Below, one piece after another: positions 42,610 through 50,301 of a stretch of 64,000 bases of DNA. Location: positions 310,001-374,000 of the forward strand of contig JAXMOG010000002.1 in NCBI GenBank assembly GCA_034670065.1. The letters are read 5' to 3'. The position numbers and the translations under genes are program-made. The notes under the pieces were generated by a model. The model had not been told where the DNA came from. It searched no databases and saw only the letters and a program-made list of their open reading frames with translations. How positions within the stretch are numbered: the first letter of the stretch is position 1; each line of letters starts with the position of its first letter. Source of the DNA: Mesobacterium_A sp034670065 (GTDB lineage Bacteria > Pseudomonadota > Alphaproteobacteria > Rhodobacterales > Rhodobacteraceae).

Positions 42610-43586
42610 CACGTGAAGTAACTGTCTTGGGCGGCGGGGTTGTAGGGTTATGCGTTGCGGCCGAACTTTTGGGCCGGGGGTGCACTGTCTCAGTTATTGA
42701 TCCCGGTGGCCCGCCGGGTGCGCACAGCTGTTCTTGGTGGGCCGGTGGTATGCTGGCGCCAGATTGCGAAGGCGTGGTTGCTGAAGAACCGGTGGTTCGT
42801 CTGGGGCGCAAAGCTGCCGATTGGTGGCACCAAAAAGGGGCCCAGGTTCAGCGAAAAGGGTCGCTTGTCGTGACCTTGCGCCGTGACCGGGCCGAATTGG
42901 AAAGTTTCGCGCGACGGGCTGAAAACTATCGGCTGGTTGAACGTGATGCGCTGACTCAGCTGGAACCAGATTTGGGCGAACGGTTCGACCGTGCTCTTTT
43001 CATGGAACAAGAAGCCCATCTTGATCCGCGCGATACATTACGCAACCTGCGCGCGCGGCTGTCTGAGCAGGGTGTCACCTTCGCAACAAACGGTGATGCA
43101 ATTGGTCAAGTCATCGACTGCCGTGGATTAACCGCGCGTGATCAACTGCGTGCGCTGCGTGGTGTCAAAGGCGAAATGGTTGTCCTGCGCGCGCCAGATA
43201 TTGATATCGCACGTCCTGTGCGGCTGCTGCATCCGCGCTTTCCGCTTTATATCGTGCCGCGCGGCGATGGTGTGTTTGTGCTGGGCGCGACTCAGATCGA
43301 AAGTGATGACCGGACGCGCGCAACGGTGCGTTCCGTTCTTGAACTGCTCAGCGCGGCCTATGCATTGCATCCGGGATTTGGCGAAGCCGAAATTTTGGAG
43401 ATCGGCACCGATGCCCGTCCGGCCTTTCCCGATAATCTGCCCCGCATCGGGCGTAATGGGCAAAATATCTACGTTAACGGATTGTTCCGACACGGTTTCC
43501 TACTGGCCCCGGCGCTGGCCTGCATGGTGGGCGACCTGTTGTTGGATGGCAAAACACCGGAGGTTTGGCATGAAGATTGTTGTTAA
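42606..43586 (+). CDS. thiO: Glycine oxidase-type FAD enzyme ThiO
   Basis: A 326-residue FAD oxidoreductase of the DAO family. GGGVVGLCVAAEL binds the dinucleotide, and GLFRHGFLLAPALA near the C-terminus is typical of ThiO. It oxidises glycine to iminoglycine, the precursor for the thiazole ring made by ThiG. The ATG at 42606 overlaps the thiD stop. The thiS start lies inside its 3' end. Confidence 0.92.
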   Translation: MTREVTVLGGGVVGLCVAAELLGRGCTVSVIDPGGPPGAHSCSWWAGGMLAPDCEGVVAEEPVVRLGRKAADWWHQKGAQVQRKGSLVVTLRRDRAELESFARRAENYRLVERDALTQLEPDLGERFDRALFMEQEAHLDPRDTLRNLRARLSEQGVTFATNGDAIGQVIDCRGLTARDQLRALRGVKGEMVVLRAPDIDIARPVRLLHPRFPLYIVPRGDGVFVLGATQIESDDRTRATVRSVLELLSAAYALHPGFGEAEILEIGTDARPAFPDNLPRIGRNGQNIYVNGLFRHGFLLAPALACMVGDLLLDGKTPEVWHEDCC

Positions 43587-43767
43587 CGGCGACCCCGTCG
43601 AAACGCAGGAAACCACCCTTTCTGGGCTGCTGGAAGAGCTGGGTTTGGGCGGTGCCAAAGTGGCCACCGCGGTGAATGAAACCTTTGTGCCGGTCGCGCT
43701 GCGCGCCACGCATCATTTGAGCAACGGCGACCGGGTCGAAATCGTTGCGCCACGCCAGGGAGGTTAA
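43570..43767 (+). CDS. thiS: Sulfur carrier protein ThiS
   Basis: A 65-residue ubiquitin-fold protein ending in the required Gly-Gly. The ThiF-type enzyme adenylates that C-terminus and it is then thiocarboxylated to donate sulfur to the thiazole. MKIVVNG and VNETFVPV are typical. It overlaps the thiO end by 17 bp and stops one base before the thiG ATG. Confidence 0.95.
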   Translation: MKIVVNGDPVETQETTLSGLLEELGLGGAKVATAVNETFVPVALRATHHLSNGDRVEIVAPRQGG

Positions 43768-43768
43768 G

Positions 43769-44542
43769 ATGCCGGAATTCTACGGAACAAAAATTCAGTC
43801 ACGCATGATGTTGGGCACGGCGCAATATCCTTCGCCGGCCATCCTGGCCGATGCCTTTCGCCGTTCGGGTGCGGGTATCGCCACCGTGTCTGTCCGGCGC
43901 GAGGCGGCGGGTGAACGAGCTGGCGAGGATTTCTGGTCGCTGATCAAGGATCTGAACGTCGCGCTGTTGCCCAACACCGCCGGATGTCATTCGGTGCGCG
44001 AAGCCGTGACGACGGCCCATATGGCGCGGGAGCTGTTTGATACCCGATGGATCAAGCTTGAGGTCATTGGCCACGCCGACACACTTCAACCTGATCCGTT
44101 CGGATTGGTCGAGGCCGCCCGGATCTTAACGGATGACGGTTTTCAGGTCTTTCCCTATTGCACGGAAGACCTGGTTTTGTGCTCTCGCCTGCAAGAGGCC
44201 GGGTGCAAAGTGCTGATGCCGTGGGGGGCCCCGATTGGCACTGGGCTGGGGCTGAACAACATATACGGGTTGCGCAGTTTGCGTGCCCATTTCCCCGATG
44301 TGCCTCTGGTGGTGGATGCGGGGCTTGGTCTGCCCAGTCAGGCGGCGCATGCGATGGAACTGGGTTTTGACGCTGTACTGCTGAACACAGCGGTGGCACG
44401 TGCCGGTGATCCGGCGGCCATGGCGGCGGCGTTTGCAAATGCGGTGGATGCCGGGGCGCAGGCATATGCTGCTGATCCGATGCCGCCGCGGGACATGGCT
44501 GCCCCATCAACGCCCGTTCTTGGCAAGGCGTTTCTGGCATGA
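43769..44542 (+). CDS. thiG: Thiazole synthase ThiG
   Basis: A 257-residue TIM-barrel enzyme that builds the thiazole phosphate from DXP, iminoglycine and ThiS-thiocarboxylate. The Schiff-base lysine lies in WIKLEVIGH. LMPWGAPIGTGLGL and VDAGLGLPSQAAHAMELGFD are family signatures. GGGAGG overlaps the thiS stop before this ATG. It overlaps thiE by 4 bp. Confidence 0.95.
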   Translation: MPEFYGTKIQSRMMLGTAQYPSPAILADAFRRSGAGIATVSVRREAAGERAGEDFWSLIKDLNVALLPNTAGCHSVREAVTTAHMARELFDTRWIKLEVIGHADTLQPDPFGLVEAARILTDDGFQVFPYCTEDLVLCSRLQEAGCKVLMPWGAPIGTGLGLNNIYGLRSLRAHFPDVPLVVDAGLGLPSQAAHAMELGFDAVLLNTAVARAGDPAAMAAAFANAVDAGAQAYAADPMPPRDMAAPSTPVLGKAFLA

Positions 44543-45135
44543 CGCTGCATCCGTTTTATCCGATCTTTGATGACGTTGCATGGCTGGAGCGGTTGGTTCC
44601 ACTGGGTGTGAAGCTGGTACAGTTGCGCCTGAAGGATCGCGACGATGGCGATATCCGTTTGCAACTGACCAAGGCCAAGCTTCTGTGCGCGGCGCATGGC
44701 ACAACGCTGGTTGTCAATGATCACTGGCAGATTGCCATCGAGCTAGGCTGTGATTGGGTCCACTTGGGGCAAGAGGATCTGGACACAGCTGACACCGCCG
44801 CAATACGGCGCGCTGGGGTGCGGTTGGGGGTTTCGACCCATGACCGCGCTGAACTGGACCGCGCGTTGGCATTGGCCCCTGATTATGTGGCGCTTGGACC
44901 TGTATATCCGACCATTCTGAAAAAGATGAAATGGCACCAGCAGGGGCTGGGCAAACTGACCGAATGGAAACAGGTGATTGGCGATATCCCCTTGATCGCC
45001 ATTGGCGGTATGAGTGTTGACCGCGCTGCCGGGGCGTTTGAGGCCGGGGCGGATGTGGTGTCTGCAGTGACTGATATCACCCTACATGATGACCCGGAAA
45101 GCCGTGTGCGCCAATGGCTGGAGGCCATGCCATGA
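44539..45135 (+). CDS. thiE: Thiamine phosphate synthase ThiE
   Basis: A 198-residue TIM-barrel enzyme joining HMP pyrophosphate and thiazole phosphate. VQLRLKDRDD, VNDHWQIAIELGCDWVHLGQ and the late AIGGMSVDRAAGAFEAGADVV mark the active-site strands. It is slightly short (usual 205-220). It overlaps thiG at the start and the ThiF-like gene at the end. Confidence 0.93.
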   Translation: MTLHPFYPIFDDVAWLERLVPLGVKLVQLRLKDRDDGDIRLQLTKAKLLCAAHGTTLVVNDHWQIAIELGCDWVHLGQEDLDTADTAAIRRAGVRLGVSTHDRAELDRALALAPDYVALGPVYPTILKKMKWHQQGLGKLTEWKQVIGDIPLIAIGGMSVDRAAGAFEAGADVVSAVTDITLHDDPESRVRQWLEAMP

Positions 45136-46109
45136 CGCGCTATGCCCGCCAGATTGCGGTGCCGGAATTCGGTCCATCAGGGCAAGCAAAGCTGCGCGCC
45201 GCCAGTGTGTTGGTGATTGGTGCGGGCGGGTTGGCAGCCCCTGTTCTGCAGTATTTGGTTGGGGCCGGTGTTGGGCATATTAGGCTGGTCGATGCTGACC
45301 GGGTTTCATTGTCAAACTTGCATCGTCAGACGTTGTTCCGTGAGGGCGATATCGGCACCCCCAAAGTACGCGCCGCCGCGCGCCACATGTCTGCGCTGAA
45401 CCCCGAATGCACTGTGGCCCCAATAGAGGCCCGTTTTGACCCCTCCAACGCGGCTGAGCTGTGCAAAGGTGTCAGTGCCGTGCTGGATTGCGCCGATAGT
45501 TTCGCCGCCAGCTACGTGGCAAGCGACTACTGTCTGGCTCAGGGTCTGCCTTTGATCAGCGCCTCTGTTGTTGGCAGCGATGGCTATTGCGGCGGGTTCT
45601 GCGGGCCGGCCCCCAGTTTGCGGGCTGTGTTTGCCGATCTGCCAGACCGGTTGGGCAGTTGCGATACCGATGGCGTTCTTGGCCCTTCGGTGGGTGTGAT
45701 CGGGGCGTTACAGGCGCAAATGGCGCAGGCGGTTTTGTCTGGCGCGGATGTGTCACCACTGGGTCAGATTGTGACCTATGATGCATCGCGATTGCGGTTT
45801 GGTGCATTTCGTTTTGATGATGCGCCAGAGCCGAAAAATCCCCGCTGTTTTCTGGCACCCGATGACTTCAGATCGGATGACTTTCTGGTTGATCTGCGCA
45901 GCGAAGGCGAAACCGGACCGCCATTGCCGGGTGCCGCGCGACACGCTGTGACTGATTTTACCCAAACCGGACCAATCCCCCAGCCCCATCAACGCGCCGT
46001 ATTGGCGTGCCGGTCGGGTTTGCGCGCCTGGCAGGCCGCTGACCGGCTGTCTCGGGTCTGGGACGGTGAAATTGTGCTTGTCGCTATGGGCGACGATTTC
46101 GAACTTTAG
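45132..46109 (+). CDS. thiF: ThiF-like adenylyltransferase fused to a rhodanese-type domain
   Basis: A 325-residue protein. Residues about 1-235 are an E1-like adenylating domain: GAGGLAAPVLQYL binds ATP, and Cys in LGSCDTDGVLGPSVG corresponds to the catalytic ThiF cysteine. Residues about 245-325 resemble a rhodanese domain with the loop VLACRSGLRAWQAA around its Cys. The first zinc CxxC of typical ThiF/MoeB is not seen. The fusion could both activate ThiS and deliver persulfide sulfur. It overlaps thiE by 4 bp. Confidence 0.88.
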   Translation: MTRYARQIAVPEFGPSGQAKLRAASVLVIGAGGLAAPVLQYLVGAGVGHIRLVDADRVSLSNLHRQTLFREGDIGTPKVRAAARHMSALNPECTVAPIEARFDPSNAAELCKGVSAVLDCADSFAASYVASDYCLAQGLPLISASVVGSDGYCGGFCGPAPSLRAVFADLPDRLGSCDTDGVLGPSVGVIGALQAQMAQAVLSGADVSPLGQIVTYDASRLRFGAFRFDDAPEPKNPRCFLAPDDFRSDDFLVDLRSEGETGPPLPGAARHAVTDFTQTGPIPQPHQRAVLACRSGLRAWQAADRLSRVWDGEIVLVAMGDDFEL

Positions 46110-46121
46110 AGGAGAATACAC

Positions 46122-47057
46122 ATGAAAAAACTACTGCTATCGGCGCTATTGCTTAGCGCGACTCCTGCCTTTGCTCAGGACAAAATGACTGTCCTGTTGG
46201 ATTGGTTTGTAAACCCCGACCACGGCCCAATTATCGTTGCGCAAGAACTGGGCTATTTCGCGGATCAGGGTTTGGAAGTTGAAATCATCGCCCCGGCTGA
46301 CCCGTCTGACCCGCCCAAGTTGGTGGCCGCCGGACAGGCAGAACTGGCGATCTCTTATCAACCCCAACTGCATTTACAGGTCGCCGAAGGGCTGCCGTTG
46401 ATGCGGGTGGGTACACTGGTGGCCACACCGCTGAATTGCTTGCTGGTGCTGAAGGATGGGCCGGTGAAAACCATCGCAGATCTGAAAGGCGGCAAAGTCG
46501 GCTTTTCGGTTGCAGGGGTGGAAGAGGCACTGTTGACGGCCATTCTGCAAAACCACGGGTTGGGAATGTCGGATATTGAACTGGTCAACGTGAACTGGTC
46601 GCTGTCACCTTCGCTGATGTCTGGACAAGTTGATGCCGTTCTGGGCGCGTTTCGGAACTTCGAACTGAACCAGATGAAGATCGAAGGCATTGAGGGCAAG
46701 TGTTTCTACATCGAGGAAGAGGGTGTTCCGACCTATGATGAGCTGATCTACATTGCCAACTCGCAGAACATGGATGCAGACAAAATCCGCCGCTTTCTGC
46801 GCGCAACGGAATTGGCCACCCAGTATATCGTCAACCATCCGGCGGAAAGCTGGACGATCTTTTCGGAAACCTCCCCCGAACTGCAGGATCAGCTGAATGA
46901 AATGGCTTGGGGCGATACCGTGCCACGTTTTGCCTTGCGTCCAGAAGCGCTTGATCAGGGTCGTTATACCCGGTTCGAGACGTTTCTTGAGGCGTCGGGC
47001 CTGATCGAGGGCACCCGCCCTGTGGCGCAACTTGCCATCGATCTGGGGGCAGAATGA
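46122..47057 (+). CDS. thiY: Thiamine-pyrimidine precursor binding protein ThiY
   Basis: A 311-residue NMT1/THI5-type periplasmic protein with a signal peptide (cleavage near residue 19, after TPAFA). VLLDWFVNPDHGPIIVA and KVGFSVAGVEEALLTAIL are typical. It should bind formylaminopyrimidine or a related HMP precursor and feed ThiXZ. TenA (next gene) and ThiD then convert the pyrimidine. GAGGAGA lies before the ATG. Confidence 0.92.
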   Translation: MKKLLLSALLLSATPAFAQDKMTVLLDWFVNPDHGPIIVAQELGYFADQGLEVEIIAPADPSDPPKLVAAGQAELAISYQPQLHLQVAEGLPLMRVGTLVATPLNCLLVLKDGPVKTIADLKGGKVGFSVAGVEEALLTAILQNHGLGMSDIELVNVNWSLSPSLMSGQVDAVLGAFRNFELNQMKIEGIEGKCFYIEEEGVPTYDELIYIANSQNMDADKIRRFLRATELATQYIVNHPAESWTIFSETSPELQDQLNEMAWGDTVPRFALRPEALDQGRYTRFETFLEASGLIEGTRPVAQLAIDLGAE

Positions 47058-47725
47058 GCTACGGCAGCATCTTTCCACTCTGGCGCGCTTCGGCGGGCCA
47101 GACGTGGGCCAACTATACCGAACATTCGTTTGTTGAGGGGCTGTGTGATGGCAGCCTGCCGCGCGCCGCGTTCCTGCACTATCTGGTGCAGGATTATATC
47201 TTTCTGATCCACTTTTCACGGGCCTGGGCGCTGGCGGTGACCAAGGCCGCAACGGTGGATGAGATGCGCCATTGCGCGGCGACGGTCCATGCTCTGATCA
47301 ACGATGAAATCGCGTTGCATGTCCGAATTTGCGCAAACGAAGGACTAAGCGAAGAGGCGTTGTTTTCGGCGCAGGAGCGGCCCGAAAACCTAGCCTATAC
47401 ACGCTATGTTCTGGATGCGGGTCATTCGGGTGATTTTCTTGATCTGCTGGCCACATTGGCGCCCTGCGTTATGGGGTACGGCGAGATTGGTCAGCGGCTC
47501 TTGGAAAATGCGAAAAACAGTCCCTATCAAGACTGGATAACGACATATGGCGGCGCAGATTACCAAAGCACCTGTCGCGATGTTGGCGCGTTGATTGATG
47601 GTGCCACGGCCCGTTTGCTGGGGCCAGACCCAACCCAAAACCCGCGTTGGCCTGCGCTGTGCAAACTCTTCACCACAGCGACCCGGCTTGAAGTTGGGTT
47701 CTGGGATATGGGGCTGACCCCATGA
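47054..47725 (+). CDS. tenA: Aminopyrimidine aminohydrolase TenA
   Basis: A 223-residue all-helical TenA (thiaminase II fold). The active-site cysteine is in TLAPCVMGYGEIG near residue 138, and YLVQDYIFLIHFSRA gives the substrate Asp/Tyr. It hydrolyses aminopyrimidines from degraded thiamine to HMP. It overlaps thiY and thiZ by 4 bp each, which ties it to the salvage importer. Confidence 0.93.
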   Translation: MSYGSIFPLWRASAGQTWANYTEHSFVEGLCDGSLPRAAFLHYLVQDYIFLIHFSRAWALAVTKAATVDEMRHCAATVHALINDEIALHVRICANEGLSEEALFSAQERPENLAYTRYVLDAGHSGDFLDLLATLAPCVMGYGEIGQRLLENAKNSPYQDWITTYGGADYQSTCRDVGALIDGATARLLGPDPTQNPRWPALCKLFTTATRLEVGFWDMGLTP

Positions 47726-48456
47726 GCACGTCCCCGTCGCTACATCTGCGCGGCAGCGCCACCATTGATGGTGCGCCGGTGTTTCGCGACGTACATCTTG
47801 AAGTACCCGCTGGTCGCTGGACCTGTCTGCTGGGGTCTAGCGGGGTCGGCAAATCCACAATTTTGCGTCTGTTTGCCGGGCTGGATACAGGAATTTCCTT
47901 TGAAGGGGAGTTCGGGGCCAGCGATGGGCCATTGAACGGGCGCGTTGCGCTGATGGCGCAGGACGATCTGTTGCTTCCTTGGCTGAGCGTTCAGGGGAAT
48001 ATTCTGCTTGGTGCCCGGCTCAGGGGACATACCCCTGACAGTGCACGCGCCAACCGGGTGCTGGACCGTGTCGGACTGCGTGACAAGTCAGCTAGCAAGC
48101 CTGCGGACTTGTCTGGCGGTCAGCGTCAGCGCGTGGCCCTGGCCCGTACATTGATGGAAGACCGCCCGGTTGTCTTACTTGATGAGCCGTTTTCGGCGCT
48201 TGACGCCCGAACCCGTGCGATGATGCAAGACCTGGCGGCGGAACTACTGGTCGGACGTACGGTATTGCTGGTGACCCATGATCCGGCCGAAGCCGCGCGG
48301 CTGGGCCATTCGATCAAGGTCATGACGGAAACCGGCCTGCGCAATGTTACGCCACCCGACGGCACCGTGCCGCGCCCTGTAAGCGACGTGCAGGTTCTGA
48401 CGGTTCAGGCCGGATTGTTAGAGATGCTTAGGGAAACCTCACCATGCACCCCATAA
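47722..48456 (+). CDS. thiZ: Thiamine-precursor ABC ATPase ThiZ
   Basis: A 244-residue nitrate/taurine-type ABC ATPase with Walker A GSSGVGKST, signature LSGGQRQR, Walker B VVLLDEPFSALD and an H-loop in VTHDPAEA. With ThiX and ThiY it imports the pyrimidine precursor. It overlaps tenA by 4 bp. Confidence 0.92.
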   Translation: MSTSPSLHLRGSATIDGAPVFRDVHLEVPAGRWTCLLGSSGVGKSTILRLFAGLDTGISFEGEFGASDGPLNGRVALMAQDDLLLPWLSVQGNILLGARLRGHTPDSARANRVLDRVGLRDKSASKPADLSGGQRQRVALARTLMEDRPVVLLDEPFSALDARTRAMMQDLAAELLVGRTVLLVTHDPAEAARLGHSIKVMTETGLRNVTPPDGTVPRPVSDVQVLTVQAGLLEMLRETSPCTP

Positions 48457-48487
48457 CGCAACAAAACCGCCTCCCCAAAACACCGGT

Positions 48488-49288
48488 ATGTCGTCGCCTC
48501 CGCGCAACTGGCACATTGCTGTGGGTATGGCGTGGGGTTTCAGCATGACAGCTGCACGGACGGTTGTAGCCTCGGCACTGTTGGCATTGGCCATTTGGCA
48601 AGGGGCGGTTTGGGCCACGGGGTTGCCACGCTTTATTCTGCCCGGTCCTCTTCTGGTGGCAGAAACAATCTGGAAAAGCCGGGCGCTGCTTGCCGAACAT
48701 GCGCTGGTTACGATTGGCGAAGTTCTGATTGGCTTTGTTCTGGGGGCAGTTCTGGGCGGCATTTCGGCGATTGGGCTGGCAGCATCGCAAACCGCACGTG
48801 TTTTGGTGCGGCCCATATTGGTGTTTAGTCAGGCCATTCCGGTGTTTGCGTTGGCTCCGATTTTAACCCTTTGGTTCGGGTATGGCTTGGGTTCCAAAGT
48901 GGCGATGGCTTTGCTGATCATCTACTTCCCGGTGACCTCTTCCTTCTTTGACGCCTTGATGCGCACACCGCCTGATTGGTTGGGCTTGTCCAAGGTCATG
49001 GGCGGTAGCCCTGCGCGCGTTATGTGGCATATCCGAATTCCGGCAGCGCTTCCCGGATTTGCCACAGGCCTGCGGCTGGCGGCGGTCTACGCGCCCATCG
49101 GCGCCATTATCGGTGAATGGGTCGGGGCTTCAAAGGGGCTGGGCTATCTGATGTTGTTGGCCAATGGCCGGGCCAAGACCGATCTGATGTTTGCCGCAGT
49201 CATTGTGCTGGCGTTGTTCACAGTCTTGTTTCACGCTGCCGTTGGAAAGCTGGTGACAAGAATGTTAGAGGGCGGCGGACCCCGGTAG
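48488..49288 (+). CDS. thiX: Thiamine-precursor ABC permease ThiX
   Basis: A 266-residue permease with about six TM helices and the EAA-type loop LGLSKVMGGSPARVMWHIRI. The start is uncertain: ATG 48488 or ATG 48545 (MTAARTVV), and neither has a strong ribosome site; the second fits a normal N-terminus better. It is the last gene of the thi operon, converging on the SDR gene 20 bp away. Confidence 0.9.
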   Translation: MSSPPRNWHIAVGMAWGFSMTAARTVVASALLALAIWQGAVWATGLPRFILPGPLLVAETIWKSRALLAEHALVTIGEVLIGFVLGAVLGGISAIGLAASQTARVLVRPILVFSQAIPVFALAPILTLWFGYGLGSKVAMALLIIYFPVTSSFFDALMRTPPDWLGLSKVMGGSPARVMWHIRIPAALPGFATGLRLAAVYAPIGAIIGEWVGASKGLGYLMLLANGRAKTDLMFAAVIVLALFTVLFHAAVGKLVTRMLEGGGPR

Positions 49289-49308
49289 AACCCCGCCGCC
49301 TGTATTTG

Positions 49309-50058
49309 TCAGGCGTTCCAGCCGCCATCATTGTTGAATATTGATCCAGTGACATTGTCGGTGTTTGGCCCACACAGATAGGCCACCATTTCGGCAATCT
49401 CTTCCGGGCGACCGTACCGGCCAATCGGCGATCGGGGCAGCATAGCTTCGGCCAAAGCACCGTCTTCTGGGTTCATGTCTGTGTTGATCGGTCCGGGCTG
49501 GATGCAGTTGACGGTGATCCCGGCCTCAGCCAAATCCCGCGCCCATGCTCGCGTCAAACCGGCAATGCCAAATTTGGTCATCGAATACAAATCAAGCCCC
49601 GGATAAGGGACGTTTTCACCAAATATAGAGCCTATATTGACGATCCGTCCGCCTTTTTGCATTTGCGTGGCGCAAGCCTGTGTCAGAAAGAAAGCGCCCT
49701 TCAGATTAACCTGAACATTGCGGTCAAACTCCGCTTCGGTACAGGCTTTCAGATCGACAGCGGTCAAAACAGCGGCGTTGTTTATCAGGATGTCGACACC
49801 GCCGTGATCTGCGGTGGCCTTGGCAACCAGCGCGCGCCCCGATTGAAGGTTACCAGCATCGCATTGTACCGCTTCTGCTTGTCCACCGGCATCGCAACAG
49901 GCAGCGGCCACAGCTTCGGCAGCGGCGGCGTTTTCTTGATAGGTCAAAACAACTTTCGCGCCGCCCTCGGATAAGCGTTTCACAATGGCCGCGCCAATGC
50001 CACGACTGCCGCCGGTGACAATGGCCAGTTTCCCCGCAAGGGGTTTTAGATGTGTCAT
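49309..50058 (-). CDS. SDR family NAD(P)-dependent dehydrogenase
   Basis: A 249-residue classical short-chain dehydrogenase. TGGSRGIG binds the cofactor, NNAAV follows, and the catalytic Ser (NIGSIFG), Tyr and Lys (YSMTKFG) are all present. GGGAGGACC precedes the ATG. A sigma-54 promoter 53 bp upstream on the minus strand matches the acoX and PQQ-operon promoters. An alcohol, diol or acetoin substrate (for example butanediol dehydrogenase) would fit this context but is inference. Confidence 0.85.
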   Translation of the reverse strand: MTHLKPLAGKLAIVTGGSRGIGAAIVKRLSEGGAKVVLTYQENAAAAEAVAAACCDAGGQAEAVQCDAGNLQSGRALVAKATADHGGVDILINNAAVLTAVDLKACTEAEFDRNVQVNLKGAFFLTQACATQMQKGGRIVNIGSIFGENVPYPGLDLYSMTKFGIAGLTRAWARDLAEAGITVNCIQPGPINTDMNPEDGALAEAMLPRSPIGRYGRPEEIAEMVAYLCGPNTDNVTGSIFNNDGGWNA

Positions 50059-50110
50059 GAGGTCCTCCCGTTACAACAGTGCGGGCGGATGAGCGCCCCG
50101 CCAGATGAAC

Positions 50111-50128
50111 AAAGCAACGTATGTGCCA
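50111..50128 (-). promoter_or_regulatory. Sigma-54 (-24/-12) promoter of the SDR gene
   Basis: On the minus strand the sequence reads TGGCAC-ATA-CGTTGCTTT, with GG/GC at 10-bp spacing. The -12 GC lies about 56 bp before the SDR start. It is nearly identical to three other elements in this window. Confidence 0.82.
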
Positions 50129-50155
50129 GCTGAAAAACCTTGGCCGACGGCAGCA

Positions 50156-50171
50156 ATTTGCATGGGCAAAT
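50156..50171. promoter_or_regulatory. Palindrome between the divergent sigma-54 promoters
   Basis: Arms ATTTGC and GCAAAT around ATGG lie between the SDR and PQQ-dehydrogenase promoters. It does not resemble the palindrome upstream of acoX. A regulator site is possible; none is known. Confidence 0.3.
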
Positions 50172-50223
50172 CAACCGTTTTGCGTTTGGGCCGCGCTGAT
50201 TGGCACGCGGCAATCCCCGCCTT

Positions 50224-50241
50224 TGGCACACACGTTGCTTG
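50224..50241 (+). promoter_or_regulatory. Sigma-54 (-24/-12) promoter of the PQQ-dehydrogenase operon
   Basis: TGGCAC-ACA-CGTTGCTTG fits the consensus with correct spacing and shares CGTTGCTTG with the acoX and importer promoters. It lies 60 bp before the ATG and back to back with the SDR promoter. Confidence 0.85.
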
Positions 50242-50301
50242 AAATGTTTCACCGGTCCGGTGGCTGCATGTCGGGCCGTCACCTTTGAAAGGGGAGGAAA
50301 C

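Noticed and set aside
50200..50215. TGGCACGCGGCAATCC as a sigma-54 promoter
   Set aside because: The -24 half matches, but no GC at the -12 position; the true match is 24 bp downstream.
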